From NCBI GenBank assembly GCA_001598975.1, contig BBXU01002160.1, positions 1 through 17,874 on the forward strand: a stretch of DNA of 17,874 nt, given 5' to 3'. Positions 1 through 8,390 of the stretch are shown here, one piece after another; position 1 is the stretch's first letter, and each line of letters opens with the position of its first letter. Below the pieces are notes generated by a model, which saw only the letters and a list, made by a program, of their open reading frames with translations, was not told the DNA's origin and made no database searches. Both the position numbers and the translations under genes were made by a program. This stretch comes from Parachlorella kessleri (Eukaryota; Chlorophyta; Trebouxiophyceae; Chlorellales; Chlorellaceae).

Positions 1-37
1 ACAGGTGGCCCCGCAGTCCCCCTTCCCCACCACTACC

Positions 38-82
38 GCCACCACACGCACACCCCCCACACCACCCCCACCCCCCACCCAC
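38..82. repeat. Low-complexity C/A-rich tract in intron 6 of the receptor
   Basis: Nearly pure C and A on the plus strand (G/T on the transcribed strand) directly after the exon 6 donor GTGGGT. It is simple sequence with no coding signal. Confidence 0.8.
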
Positions 83-2063
83 CTGCTGCTTCTTGGGCAG
101 TGCGTCCGTCCAGTCCATGGTCACATACACGGCCTGGTCGCGCCGCAGCAGCCCCTTGAGCGCGTCGCCCGACGACTTGGTGATAAAAGTCGCAGGAATG
201 GTGATGTTGGCCAGGTACTTGTAGTTGGCCTCATCATCGCTGTCTGGCGCCTCCATGGTTGTTAGGCGGTCCTCGTAGTTGACCACGATGGCGCCCTTGG
301 CGCCGGCGCCCTGCGCGTTCCATACCTTCTCCGCAAACTTGCAGGGGGAGGTCCCCGCGTCCACTGCAAACAGCCAGGCAGGCAGGCGGGCAGTGTATGA
401 GAGCCCTGTCACCGCTGCCACTCCAGGCGTCACATTTCCGGCAGCTTGCAGGGGGAGCTGCCCGTGTCCACTGCAGCCAGCCAAGCAGCACGAGTGAGAC
501 CTCCCTTCAAGTCAGAAGGAAGATCGTGCTGGCCCTCGAACGTAAGGCCTACCTGGCCCCCGGTCGATGAGCATGATGTAATTCTCCTTGGAGTCCAGCC
601 GCAGGTCCAGCTTGGGCGTGGCGCTCTGTAGCCAGCAGCACATGAAACCGACCATGACATGCCAGTCACCCACCGTGCGGACCGCGCACTTCGCCTGTGG
701 CAGCAGGACAGGCTCAGGCTGCAACGGCGAGAGCTAGGGTGCAGGGAGCGACTAAGACAGGGCTGGCCCTCCACGCATGCGTGCAGGCAAAGTGCATGTT
801 TTGGCATGCCCTGCCGCCCCTGCGAAAACGCCCGCTGGATGCGCGCACCCCAGCACCGAAGTTCCCGCCGCGATGCATCTCGCCGCCTGCCTTAGGGCCT
901 GCCCCCCTGCCCCGGCTCAGCCCCCTTGCACCGCCCCTCACAAGGTGTCTATTTGCCTCTCAACACAGTGCTACTGGTGAAGGGCGCATGATGCCTTCAA
1001 GCCATAGTCATAGGTTGGTACCTCCAGCTCCCTGTTCTGCTCTGCACAACCCAGCCAAACCTTGACTGCCACCCACCCACCGAGAAGTCCTGGCAGGCAA
1101 ATCGGCAGGGGGGGGAGCAGGTGAAGTCCTGCTTGTAGTCCTTATCTACGTAAATGAGCTTGCCCCTGCAAGCCAAGGTGTCGCTCAGCACGTCAGCAGG
1201 CTGACTGAGTCTACCCTACAGTACACCTACCCTGCAATGGCCCGTCTCACACACTGGGGCCCAGCAAGTCAGGCTCAGCAGCTCAGGAAGCCACAGCACA
1301 GCTTGCATCCAGCACTGTTGGGAGCACTCCCAGCTATCATACTTTCAGGCATGAAATGCACATGACAGGAAGGGGACAGACAGTAGAGTGGCGGGTGCCA
1401 GCTGCGTCGATAAGCAGGCAGAATCGCTTGTGTTCGCTGCTGCGCCTCTATCTAACCCAACCCTGCCTTGGCAGCTGCAGGGGGCGGCCTACTGTCTGTA
1501 CCGAATAGCGGGTGCGCACAGGATAGCAAGGTCCCTCAAGCCAGGCCACCGCCCAAAGTCAGCCTGCTGGACTCACATGATCGAGCCTCCGTACTTGGGG
1601 CTGCCAAAGTTGCTGCACAAAACATCCAGAGGAAATCCTTCAGCCACTGGCACTCTCCCCTCAGCCTCAGTGCAAACGTCCTCCTGGGTCACTGAACACA
1701 CAGACAGAGAGCCAAGCCGCACAGCTCACACAACTTCCCCAACTGTCTGCATACAGTGCTGCACCCTGCCTGCCCCAGCTGAACCACGACGCGCACCTCA
1801 GTGCCATGTCGAAGCCTGTCGGATACTGCGACTTGGCCTCAGGAGGAAAAGTTATTCTCAGGCCTCCTTTCTGCAGAAAATTCAGGGGCCAAATGGTAAG
1901 TGGCCAGCCTCATGAAGATCCTCACCCATACCAGAGGGCAAAGAGGTGCCCTTGAGCTCCGGCCCTTAGCGTGTCTCTGACTTACTTCAATTACGAACAT
2001 GGCCTGCGAAGAGCCCAGGCAAAGGGCAAAGCCCAGCATCAGGGCCTGGATCATGCCGCGCAT
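83..2063 (-). CDS. VSR: Vacuolar sorting receptor, 5' part (signal peptide and PA domain); continues beyond the left edge
   Basis: Type I membrane cargo receptor that carries soluble proteins from Golgi/TGN to vacuole. Six exons join in phase: 2063-1986, 1870-1797, 1612-1577, 1165-1081, 625-553, 363-83 (627 nt, 209 codons). Residues 1-21 form a signal peptide ending near LGSSQA. FVIE (23-26) and GGLRITFPPEAK match the N-terminal strand of plant VSRs, and NFGSPKYGG (52-60) is a VSR hallmark. The PA domain follows: LIDRG (110-114), WNAQGAGAKGAIVV (from 130), NITIPATFITKS (from 168), and a DW pair like the plant LDWRE segment. The start is the first ATG before the hydrophobic stretch. The cargo-binding central domain, EGF repeats, transmembrane segment and tail lie left of base 1; bases 1-82 are intron. 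Oddities are a PVDAGTSP stretch between LIDRG and the conserved Cys, and a Cys-rich TCSPPCRFACQDF segment. Family identity is secure; exact splice sites are inferred. Confidence 0.86.
434..476 (-). repeat. Decayed partial copy of receptor exon 6 inside intron 5
   Basis: Read on the minus strand, this gives CTGCAG acceptor-like sequence and then VDTGSSPCKLPEM-stop. It mirrors the true exon 6 start (363 downward), which reads VDAGTSPCKFAEKVW. The two copies are 107 bp apart and share the acceptor, most of the first 13 codons and some intron sequence before them. An in-frame TGA ends the copy, so splicing it in would truncate the receptor. It is best read as a local duplication remnant. Confidence 0.7.
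1353..1420 (+). repeat. Dispersed repeat, copy 1 (intron 3 of the receptor)
   Basis: The segment with ACAGTAGAGTGG and CCAGCTGCGTC closely resembles 2845-2895, which has ACAGCAGAGTGG and CCAGCTGCGTC in the same order and orientation, with small indels. By eye about three quarters of positions match. There are no visible terminal repeats or coding capacity. Confidence 0.55.
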
Positions 2064-2340
2064 GTTTGGTGGTAAATGGAGCACCTCCCGGAACAGAACA
2101 GTCAAGGAGTGAAACTGGGTGACTGCCCAGCAGGCTAGCTACAACACAACAACAAGCGGAACTCCAAACGTTTGCAGATGCCTCGCCCCAGAAATGGATG
2201 CATGTATTGCCCGCCTGCGGTACAAGTGCATGCACCCGCAGATCTGACGATGACAGCTGGGTGGGCGGCCAGCAGCTGACCCGGAAGCTGGTGGTCTTGT
2301 GCAGGGCATATGACACCTTGTAGACACAGAGGATACTGCA
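2064..2340. other. Upstream region of the receptor gene
   Basis: This is the 5' flank of the minus-strand receptor. There is no clear TATA box and no coding exon that I can support. Frames here that seem to extend the receptor N-terminus lack an ATG. Confidence 0.4.
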
Positions 2341-2360
2341 TGCTGGTACTTGTTTATTGA

Positions 2361-2530
2361 GGGTGGCAGGTAATGCGATCAGAGAGGAGGTACTGGTATT
2401 AGCATGGGTGGCAGGTAGTGTGAGCAGCGGAGTGAGAGTTGAGCTGGACTGACAGGGCTGGAGGTACTGTACCCTATACCAGGAGGTACAGGTATACTGG
2501 GCTGACAGGGGTTCACTTGGGAGCCCAACA
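2361..2530 (+). repeat. Interspersed repeat family, two or more units (plus orientation)
   Basis: Units begin at about 2361 and 2406 with GGGTGGCAGGTA, followed by TGCGATCAGAG or a variant, a GGAGGTA segment, and then CTGACAGGG motifs near 2448 and 2501. The same order of motifs recurs at 5806, 7361 and 8083-8390 and, inverted, at 8768, 12370 and 12958. Units vary in spacing, so this is a degenerate tandem and dispersed family. It has no coding capacity. Confidence 0.7.
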
Positions 2531-3623
2531 GTGCTGTAGCAGTGCTCAGCGAGGTAGTGCATGGCATTGCAACTTGATGCTTGGTGAGGATGTGCACCCA
2601 GCATCTCGGACGCACCAGCGGCGATGCAAGGTGTGATGATGCAAAGAGTTGCTCCTTTCTAGAACCGAACCCTGGACGTGTTCCATAAAGACCACAAGGT
2701 TCAAAGCTACCAGCTAACCGGGCTGGGGTTGAGCACTCCGAAGGAGTGGTTATGAACCCACTTACTCCCCACCGTGCTTTTTCGTCCTGGTGTGTCTTAC
2801 TGGACCAGCAACGATGCAATGCTTGGGTTTTGTGGTTGGAGGTGGAATGCCTGACAGCAAGGGTTAGACAGCAGAGTGGGTACCAGCTGCGTCACATAGC
2901 AAAGCCGAGAGTAGGGAACAAGCGAACGAGATTTCTCGGTTTGTGGGCATAGTACATCATGGCTCATTGGTTGGCCCCCATTTGTAAGACTCGCGGCATC
3001 CAGGTCGGTAGGCCGAACGCTCACAAACCGGAGTAGAATAGTAGCAGTGCGGCAATAAATACACATCCAGCAGACTGCTAGCATGAGGCCTGCAGTTGTT
3101 ATCAGCAAGCACAAGGTCTGTCTGCAGGCAGCAGGTGGGCTACCAGGGTCAGGAGCAGCTGGCTTTCAACACCCACAGCTGGCCGGAGTCACTGGAACAA
3201 GCACAACTGGGTTACACTTATCACGAGAAGTCGCATGGACAAAGCACTATAGTCTGAACTGACAGGCCTAACACAGCTGGACAGCCTCCCCGGCTCTGTG
3301 GTGTCGCTGGAAAACCCCCAAAGGGGCCAGGCTTCACTTGAACTCAGCCGCTAATGTGCCAAGTGAAATACTCCATCCCCAAGATATCACGCCCAGAAAG
3401 ATGTAACACCTACACGCGGGGGTATGAACATCCCAGACCGCTTGGGAAACACAATAGCCTGCAGCACGCTGCTGACCCCGGCCCTTGCCCAGTGCTACAT
3501 CAAGCGGCCTCGCCAAGCGCAACAGAAGTTCAGGTACAAGGAACTTCCCCATGCCAGCAGAATTCTTGCCTTACTACATAGCTTCATTCACGTCTATGGT
3601 ACAGTCCCAGCCACGGGACAGCG
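2531..3623. other. Intergenic region between the receptor 5' end and NOP10 3' end
   Basis: Contains the second copy of the dispersed repeat (2845-2895), a short perfect hairpin (CACTCC/GGAGTG with a 3-nt loop, near 2735-2749) and the presumed NOP10 3' UTR just left of 3624. No exon chain with consistent phase and a recognisable product was found. Frames of about 60-105 codons on both strands look like chance openings. Confidence 0.45.
2845..2895 (+). repeat. Dispersed repeat, copy 2 (intergenic)
   Basis: Partner of the segment at 1353-1420. It shares the sequence around AGAGTGG and CCAGCTGCGTC and a GACAG-A-AGGG stretch just before, in the same orientation, and lacks a few bases present in copy 1. 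Confidence 0.55.
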
Positions 3624-4026
3624 TCAGTACTCCAGCGCCGCCTGCTGCGTTGGCAGAAGTCCGAACCTCCGCTTGGTAGTGGTGCGTTCCCGCGAGAACT
3701 TGTCGTCAGGTGAGAAGCGAGCGGGGTGGGCGGACTGGGTGGGGGTGCCGTCAGGGCCGTGCTTCTGCAACATGAAGCCCTGGGTAGCGTGAGCGACGGT
3801 GTGAACAGGGCACTAACGACAGAGACTGGCACTGTGCCGCTGTGCCAGTGCCCATGAGAGGCGGAAAAGACTCCCTCTGGCATCTTCGGAACTGAACCCT
3901 GTCAGCCCAACAACAGTGAAGTGCAGGAAGCACTGCAAGAAACAAGGGAGTCTAAGTTGCCGGGCAGCCCACCTTCAGTGTGTAGGTGCGGTTGCCCTTC
4001 TCGTCGGTGTAGTACATGAGATACAT
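3624..4026 (-). CDS. NOP10: NOP10, H/ACA ribonucleoprotein subunit (complete, two exons)
   Basis: NOP10 is a small core protein of H/ACA snoRNPs. It binds the pseudouridine synthase (dyskerin/Cbf5) and supports rRNA pseudouridylation and, in many eukaryotes, telomerase RNA stability; it acts in nucleolus and Cajal bodies. Exon 1 (4026-3973) encodes 18 residues beginning [18 protein letters not shown]. Exon 2 (3764-3624) adds 46 more, including [17 protein letters not shown] and [11 protein letters not shown], the most conserved NOP10 signatures, and ends in TGA. The 64-residue product equals the usual family length. The intron (3972-3765, 208 nt) has GTGGGC at its 5' end and TTGCAG at its 3' end and lies in phase 0 right after YTLK. 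Its neighbour on the right, the GT31 gene, is divergent and functionally unrelated. Identification is essentially certain. Confidence 0.97.
3825..3849. repeat. Perfect 8-bp hairpin in the NOP10 intron
   Basis: ACTGGCAC (3825-3832) and GTGCCAGT (3842-3849) form a perfect 8-bp stem with a 9-nt loop. The same intron also carries a GGGCTGACAGGGTTCA stretch (minus strand, about 3890-3908) matching the interspersed repeat at about 2498-2514. No C/D box pair or clear ACA box was seen, so I do not call a snoRNA. Confidence 0.5.
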
Positions 4027-4420
4027 CTTGCAGGGGGATTATGCACCACCGGTGTCCTTTTCCTCTGCTTCAGATGGCTTGCTGCATGCAACGCCCGTGG
4101 CGACTGAACAAGATTGGGTGTGATGTGCCAAAGGTGCGAAGCGTGTCTGAAGCGGTTCTTCAATGAGTACTAGCCTGGGAGTTCAGGCATCCCAGGCAGT
4201 GTGGCAGGCGGGAAGGCTCGGACTAATCTGTTGATAAACAACCTTCCCCTAGCTTAGGCCAAAGGAGATTGTTGTGCTCACTTATAAGAAGCTCGATTGA
4301 ACATGAGATAGACCGTGCCGGAACTGCTGTCCCCATGATCCCGAGGGAGAGCTGTAGAGGGGGTCGTTGTTCAACCCGGGCTAAGGGTCTCTAGATGCAA
4401 CCGCACCTGTTATCCAGCTC
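4027..4420. promoter_or_regulatory. Divergent promoter region between NOP10 (minus) and GT31 gene (plus)
   Basis: The 394 bp separate the two start codons. A TATA-like TATAAGA lies at 4283-4289 on the plus strand, which would put GT31 transcription starts near 4313 and leave a leader of roughly 100 nt. No TATA is evident for NOP10, as is common for housekeeping genes. There are no coding signals between. Confidence 0.45.
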
Positions 4421-7400
4421 ATGGCACAGCTGCAGCAAGTAGCCATTGTACAGGCCCTCCTGCTCTTCTTGCACCTCCCCTGCCAGCTGGCGGCCCTGCA
4501 GCCCTGCCCGGCAGCCACCAGCGTCTTTGACTTGCCAGACATCCACAGCTGCCGCAGCAGCCTTCAGGCCGTGCGGCAGCATGAGCCCTGCCCGCCCAGG
4601 CCCCGCCCCTCACCCTGCTGTGAGCCAGCAGCAGCTTTCCTAGCGGCCGGTTGCCACTGCTGGCGCGGTTTCGACAGGGGGGAGGTTGCGAGGCTCCAGG
4701 CTCTCGTTGAAGAGTGCCGCCAAGGCTCCCACCTGGGGGGTACAAGCAGCGACAGTGGCAGCAGCAGCAGCTTGGAGGCAGCCAGCGCGGTGCTGAGCAC
4801 GCTGTCACCAAACCAGGGTGCAGCCGGCCAGCAGCAGCCACTGCAGCCAGGGCAGCAGGAACAGGGGCAGGGGCAGGGGGATCTGGCAGGTGGCTTGCGG
4901 CTGTTTGTGGGGATCTTGTCCTCCAGCAGCCACAGGGATCGCAGGGATGCCATTCGAGAGACCTGGGGGAGGCACCCGCTGCTGCACCGCGCACGATTCT
5001 TCCTTGCACGGTCGCCCAACGAGACCCTCTTTGACGAGGTGAGTAGAGAGGAGGAACGGGAGTGCGTGGAGAAGCCCAATCCAGCCGCACCGTGCTAAAG
5101 GGTTCTGGCAAGCGCCTATCAGCTTGCCAGGCAGGGTGCAGGACATGCCACATGTAGAGCAAGCGAGAAAAAGTCTAGTTGTGCCTACCGGTCAAGCCAC
5201 AGAATCGATGTCCCGGCAGTGTTGTGATGAGAGGGTGTAGCTTTTGGGGTGCGGAGGGCTGTGTTACTTGCATGAAGGCAGTATATGCCTACTCAGGTAT
5301 GCATTCTATTGCGGCTGTTGCCTTTTGCTGGGGCCCCCTCTGTTGCCACACCAGGGTTCCATGGCGCCTGCCTGCACTTGTCTTCGAAAAACTCTGAACT
5401 CCCAGAGAAGCATACAATCATACTCAGCTTGTAAACCAAAAGTACGATTGCAGTTGGTGTCACCACGCGAAGTTGAGGCGGGGGACCTGGTGGTACATCA
5501 TAACCAGTCCATGAACAACGTACAAATTAGTCAGTATCCCCATGCGGCATGTGCACTGTGAGGCTGTGGAGGCGGGGGACCTGGTGGTACACCAAACTCA
5601 GTCTATAAACAACTTATTTATAAAGTAATCTCTTAATTTCCCTCTGCGGCAGGTTCGCCGTGAGGCTGTGGAGGCGGGGGACCTGGTGGTGCTGCCGCTG
5701 GTGCGGGAGCACTACCACAACATCACCCACCAGACTCTGGAGGCGGTCCGCATGGCGGCCGCGGACCCAGCAACTACCCATGTGCTCAAGGTAGTTAGTA
5801 GGCGAAGGTGGCAGGCAGTGCGGATGGAGGGGAGGGAGGGGCGGAGGGGTGGACTTTTGTGACAGGGCTGGGCCTTGATATGCTCCTGGATCTGGCTTGC
5901 CTTCTAGGAACTGGTTGTTCTCCCCCGAGCAAGGGCTAGGCGATGGACTGCTGGCGGCAGGTGCGGGTTGACTGTGGCTGCGCTGAGCCGGATGAGGGAG
6001 CAGGGCGTAAAAGGGTGCATTGTCAGGGACCTGAACTTGACGGCAGGGAGGAACAGCCGCCGGGGTCGAGGTGTTCCGTACATGCCGTGGGTGGTAGGCG
6101 GGGGGCATGCGGCCCGGGGCTGCTGCTGTGCTGTGCGTGCTGTGGGGCTGCCAGGTCAATGGCGCGTGCCCAGCTGGACGGGTAGAAAGCAAAATTTGGC
6201 TCACGTGGCTCACCTGGCGCAGGTGGATGACGACAGCTACGTGCATGTGGACCGGCTCTTGGGGGAGCTGGCCAGCCTTCCAAGGCAGCGGCTGTACTGG
6301 GGATTTATGGAAGACCCGGGTGGCAGCCCCCACCGTAACCCCAGCAGCCAGTGGTGAGTGGGCGCACGAGGGAGTGGAGGAGAGGTGGAGCACCGGGGGC
6401 AGTGGGAAGAGGGGGGCCTGAAGGGGTGCCGAGGCGAGGGCCGGGGGATAAGTCAGAAGGGCTGGTTGCACAGGAGTGTCTCTAGCCAGGGCTGCAGCGG
6501 CACGTTAGGGCAGGTGCGCTGTAGGGTGCGCGTTGCGATGTGGACGAATGGGAGGTTGACGGCAGGCGGATGCCTGCTGTTATCCACACCTGCCGTGCTG
6601 ATAGCACAGGGCAGTGCGTGCTGGGGCCCTCGACCGCCTTGATTAGCTCCAACCCCGTCCAAAGAGCATCACACCGAGTGCTACCCCTATGTTACTTACA
6701 GCTGCTTCCCGAGTGGCCTAACCAGCCTGCCAGCCTGTCACCCTGCAAGGTATGTGGCCCCGGAGGAGTGGCCCAGCGAGCGCTACCCCCCCTGGGCGCA
6801 TGGGGCCGGCTACGTGCTGTCGGCGGACCTTGCCAGGGAGATTGCAGCAGGTGCGCGGCCAGCGGCGGGGGCTGCCCTAGTTCCCCCCTTTGTACTTCTG
6901 CCGTGCGGCCGCAGCACCTGTTTTGTTGGCGTGCATCCCCACAACAAGAAGCGCAGCTTCACCAGCTGTGGCATTGAAGGTTGTACTTTTCATGGTGACG
7001 TACTCCGCATGGCCATGCTGGCACCATGGCAGCTTACTGGTAAGGCAAGGCTGAGTTTGGAGAGCAGCCATGCAGGCTTCTCGAGCAGGGATTATGTGGC
7101 TTGCGTGGTGTGTGAGGGCAGCTGCTGATCCACAGGCCCTTCCTCCTCCCTGTTGTCACTCCTCTTGCCCTGCCGGGTACTCCGCCTCCAGCATCCATTG
7201 CATGCACGTCCCCTTGCATGCACACCCCCCGCTGACGCCCACCGTGCTGCAAGCACTTGCCACGAAGCACCTTCCCGGTATGGGCCGCCCCGCGGCAGGC
7301 TGGCAGGCGCGGCTTGCGACAGGCGCCAGGCCCAGGCTGCGCGCCTGCATCTGGTTATGGTGGCAGGTATTGCGAACGGAGAACCTCTGGGGTGGAGTGT

Positions 7401-8003
7401 ACCGACAGACCTGGATGCAAGTGCGACGCTGCGCGCGCTGTGCCGCCTGTACCGCAGGCGCGGCTGTCAAGCCCCTCCCCGACCGGGACCGCCTGTTCAA
7501 GCTGGAGGACGTCAGCGTCGGCTCCTGGGTGGAGTGGGTAGAGACGGAGAGCCGGCAGCCAGTCAACCGAGTCCGCGAACCCCGGTGGGTAGCGTAGTGC
7601 TGCTGCTGCAGCGTCAGGTACCAACCCTGCACCCGAGGTGGCGAGAGAACTCTTCCTCCAGGGTGACCGCCGTAGCGCACTGCTGGCAACTAGTTACCTA
7701 GCAGCAGATGCCCCCCTCCGGCCTCGAGGGCCGGTGCTCCTCACAGTCATGGACGGCATGCCCCATGTATAACCCCGCCTGCCCAGCTGCTGCCCCGCCT
7801 GCGTCCACCTTCCCTGCAGGTTCAACTTCAACAAGTGCTCGCCCCGTGATCTGGTCTCCCACTACATCTCCCCGCAGCAGCAGCGCTGCATCTGGGAGGC
7901 GCATGGTAGGACCTGCCACTGCCGGACCAGGCTCTACCCGCGGGCCGGCAGCAGGCAGCAGCAGCAGCGGGCTCGGCGCCTAATGCACCGTCAGCCGCGC
8001 TAG
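4421..8003 (+). CDS. GT31-family beta-1,3-galactosyltransferase (complete, six exons)
   Basis: Probable Golgi type II membrane enzyme adding beta-1,3-linked galactose (or a related sugar) from UDP-sugar to glycoproteins. Exons 4421-5038, 5653-5790, 6223-6353, 6750-6850, 7458-7584 and 7820-8003 total 1299 nt with matching phases, giving 432 aa. A hydrophobic anchor spans about residues 7-26, followed by a low-complexity stem. The catalytic domain starts at LRLFVGILSSSSHRDRRD (159-176) with RETWG at 179-183. The metal/UDP-binding DxD motif is VDDDSYV (253-259). YPPWAHGAGYVLS (308-320) and EDVSVG (345-350) are GT31 signatures. FNFNKC, LVSHYISPQQQRCIWE close the domain, then a short Arg/Gln-rich tail ends at TAG. 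The ATG at 4421 precedes the anchor directly. Acceptor and substrate cannot be told from sequence. Intron 1 carries decayed copies of the exon 2 start. Confidence 0.93.
5475..5652 (+). repeat. Two decayed tandem copies of the start of GT31 exon 2, in intron 1
   Basis: The string GAGGCGGGGGACCTGGTGGT starts at 5475, 5569 and 5671. The last is the true exon 2. Spacings are 94 and 102 bp, and the 70-80 bp following the first two copies also resemble each other (CATCATAACCAGTCCATGAAC against CACCAAACTCAGTCTATAAAC). Before the second copy the true acceptor TGCGGCAGGTTCGCC has become TGCGGCATGTGCAC, so its AG is lost. The copies therefore look non-functional. Confidence 0.85.
5801..5870 (+). repeat. 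Interspersed repeat unit in GT31 intron 2
   Basis: GGTGGCAGGCAGTGCGGA (from 5808), a purine-rich stretch and GTGACAGGGCTGG reproduce the motif order of the repeat family seen at 2361 and 8083-8390, with an expanded GGAGGG section. Confidence 0.5.
6851..7457. other. Long GT31 intron 4 with a bidirectionally open segment
   Basis: A 607-nt intron (donor GTGCGC, acceptor CCGCAG). Bases 6877-7071 are open on both strands, with less biased composition than the surrounding intron and frames that look protein-like but resemble no family I know. The canonical GT31 order needs no exon here, and the flanking exons join in phase without it. A repeat-family unit sits at about 7355-7425 near the 3' end. 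Confidence 0.45.
7355..7425 (+). repeat. Interspersed repeat unit in GT31 intron 4
   Basis: GGTGGCAGGTATTGCGAACGG, then GTGTACCGACAGACCTGGATGCAAGT, matches the unit at 8151-8215 (GGCAGGTACTGTGACTAGAG, then CTGTACCGACAGGCCTGCATGCAAGT) in order and spacing. Confidence 0.65.
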
Positions 8004-8082
8004 CAACAGCGCTGGGAGGTGTGATGCAGTCGGGGTGCTGTGGACGAGCAGGGGTAGCGTCAGGTTGGATGCATGGGTTGAT

Positions 8083-8390
8083 GGTGGGCAGGCGGTGCGA
8101 ACAGAGGGGCAAACTGTACCGACTATTGCGGGATGTAGTTGCTGGAAATCTTGGCAGGTACTGTGACTAGAGAGATAGGGCCGAGCTGTACCGACAGGCC
8201 TGCATGCAAGTTGGCTCCTGGGATGTAGTTACTGAGGGTTGCAGATAATGCGATCAGAGTGGAGGTAGGGGTATACTGGGCTGAGAGGGGTCTATGCAGT
8301 TACTAGTAAGGGTGTCAGATAGGGCCAACAGGGAGGTAAGAGGTGGATTGTACTGACAGGGCTGGTGGCAGGTTGCGCTTGGTTATGCTC
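8083..8390 (+). repeat. Tandem array of the interspersed repeat downstream of the GT31 stop
   Basis: About four degenerate units begin near 8083, 8151, 8236 and 8310, with a partial one at about 8365. Each has a GGCAG or TGCAG start, a TGCGANCAGAG-type block, a GGAGGT block and a TGTACTGACAGG-type block. Unit length is about 66-84 bp. The array falls in the probable GT31 3' UTR or just beyond. Confidence 0.7.

Noticed and set aside
2640..2765. tRNA-like sequence on the minus strand (TTAGCTGGTAGC followed by GGTTCGGTTC)
   Set aside because: It resembles A and B box promoter motifs, but acceptor, anticodon and T stems cannot be paired consistently. At most it is a decayed tRNA-derived element.
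2797..3114. 105-codon minus-strand ORF with a hydrophobic N-terminus (CLLITTAGLMLAVCWMCIYC)
   Set aside because: It overlaps the dispersed repeat copy at 2845-2895 and shows no family resemblance or partner exons; probably chance.
4021..4034. TCCCCCTGCAAG-like string at the NOP10 start, similar to the receptor exon 6 start and its copy
   Set aside because: The match covers only about 11 bases around a CCCCCTGCAAG core; flanks do not align, so it is taken as coincidence.
5614..6471. 285-codon minus-strand frame
   Set aside because: It lies antisense to verified GT31 exons 2 and 3 and their introns, is Pro/His/Ser-rich and resembles nothing known.
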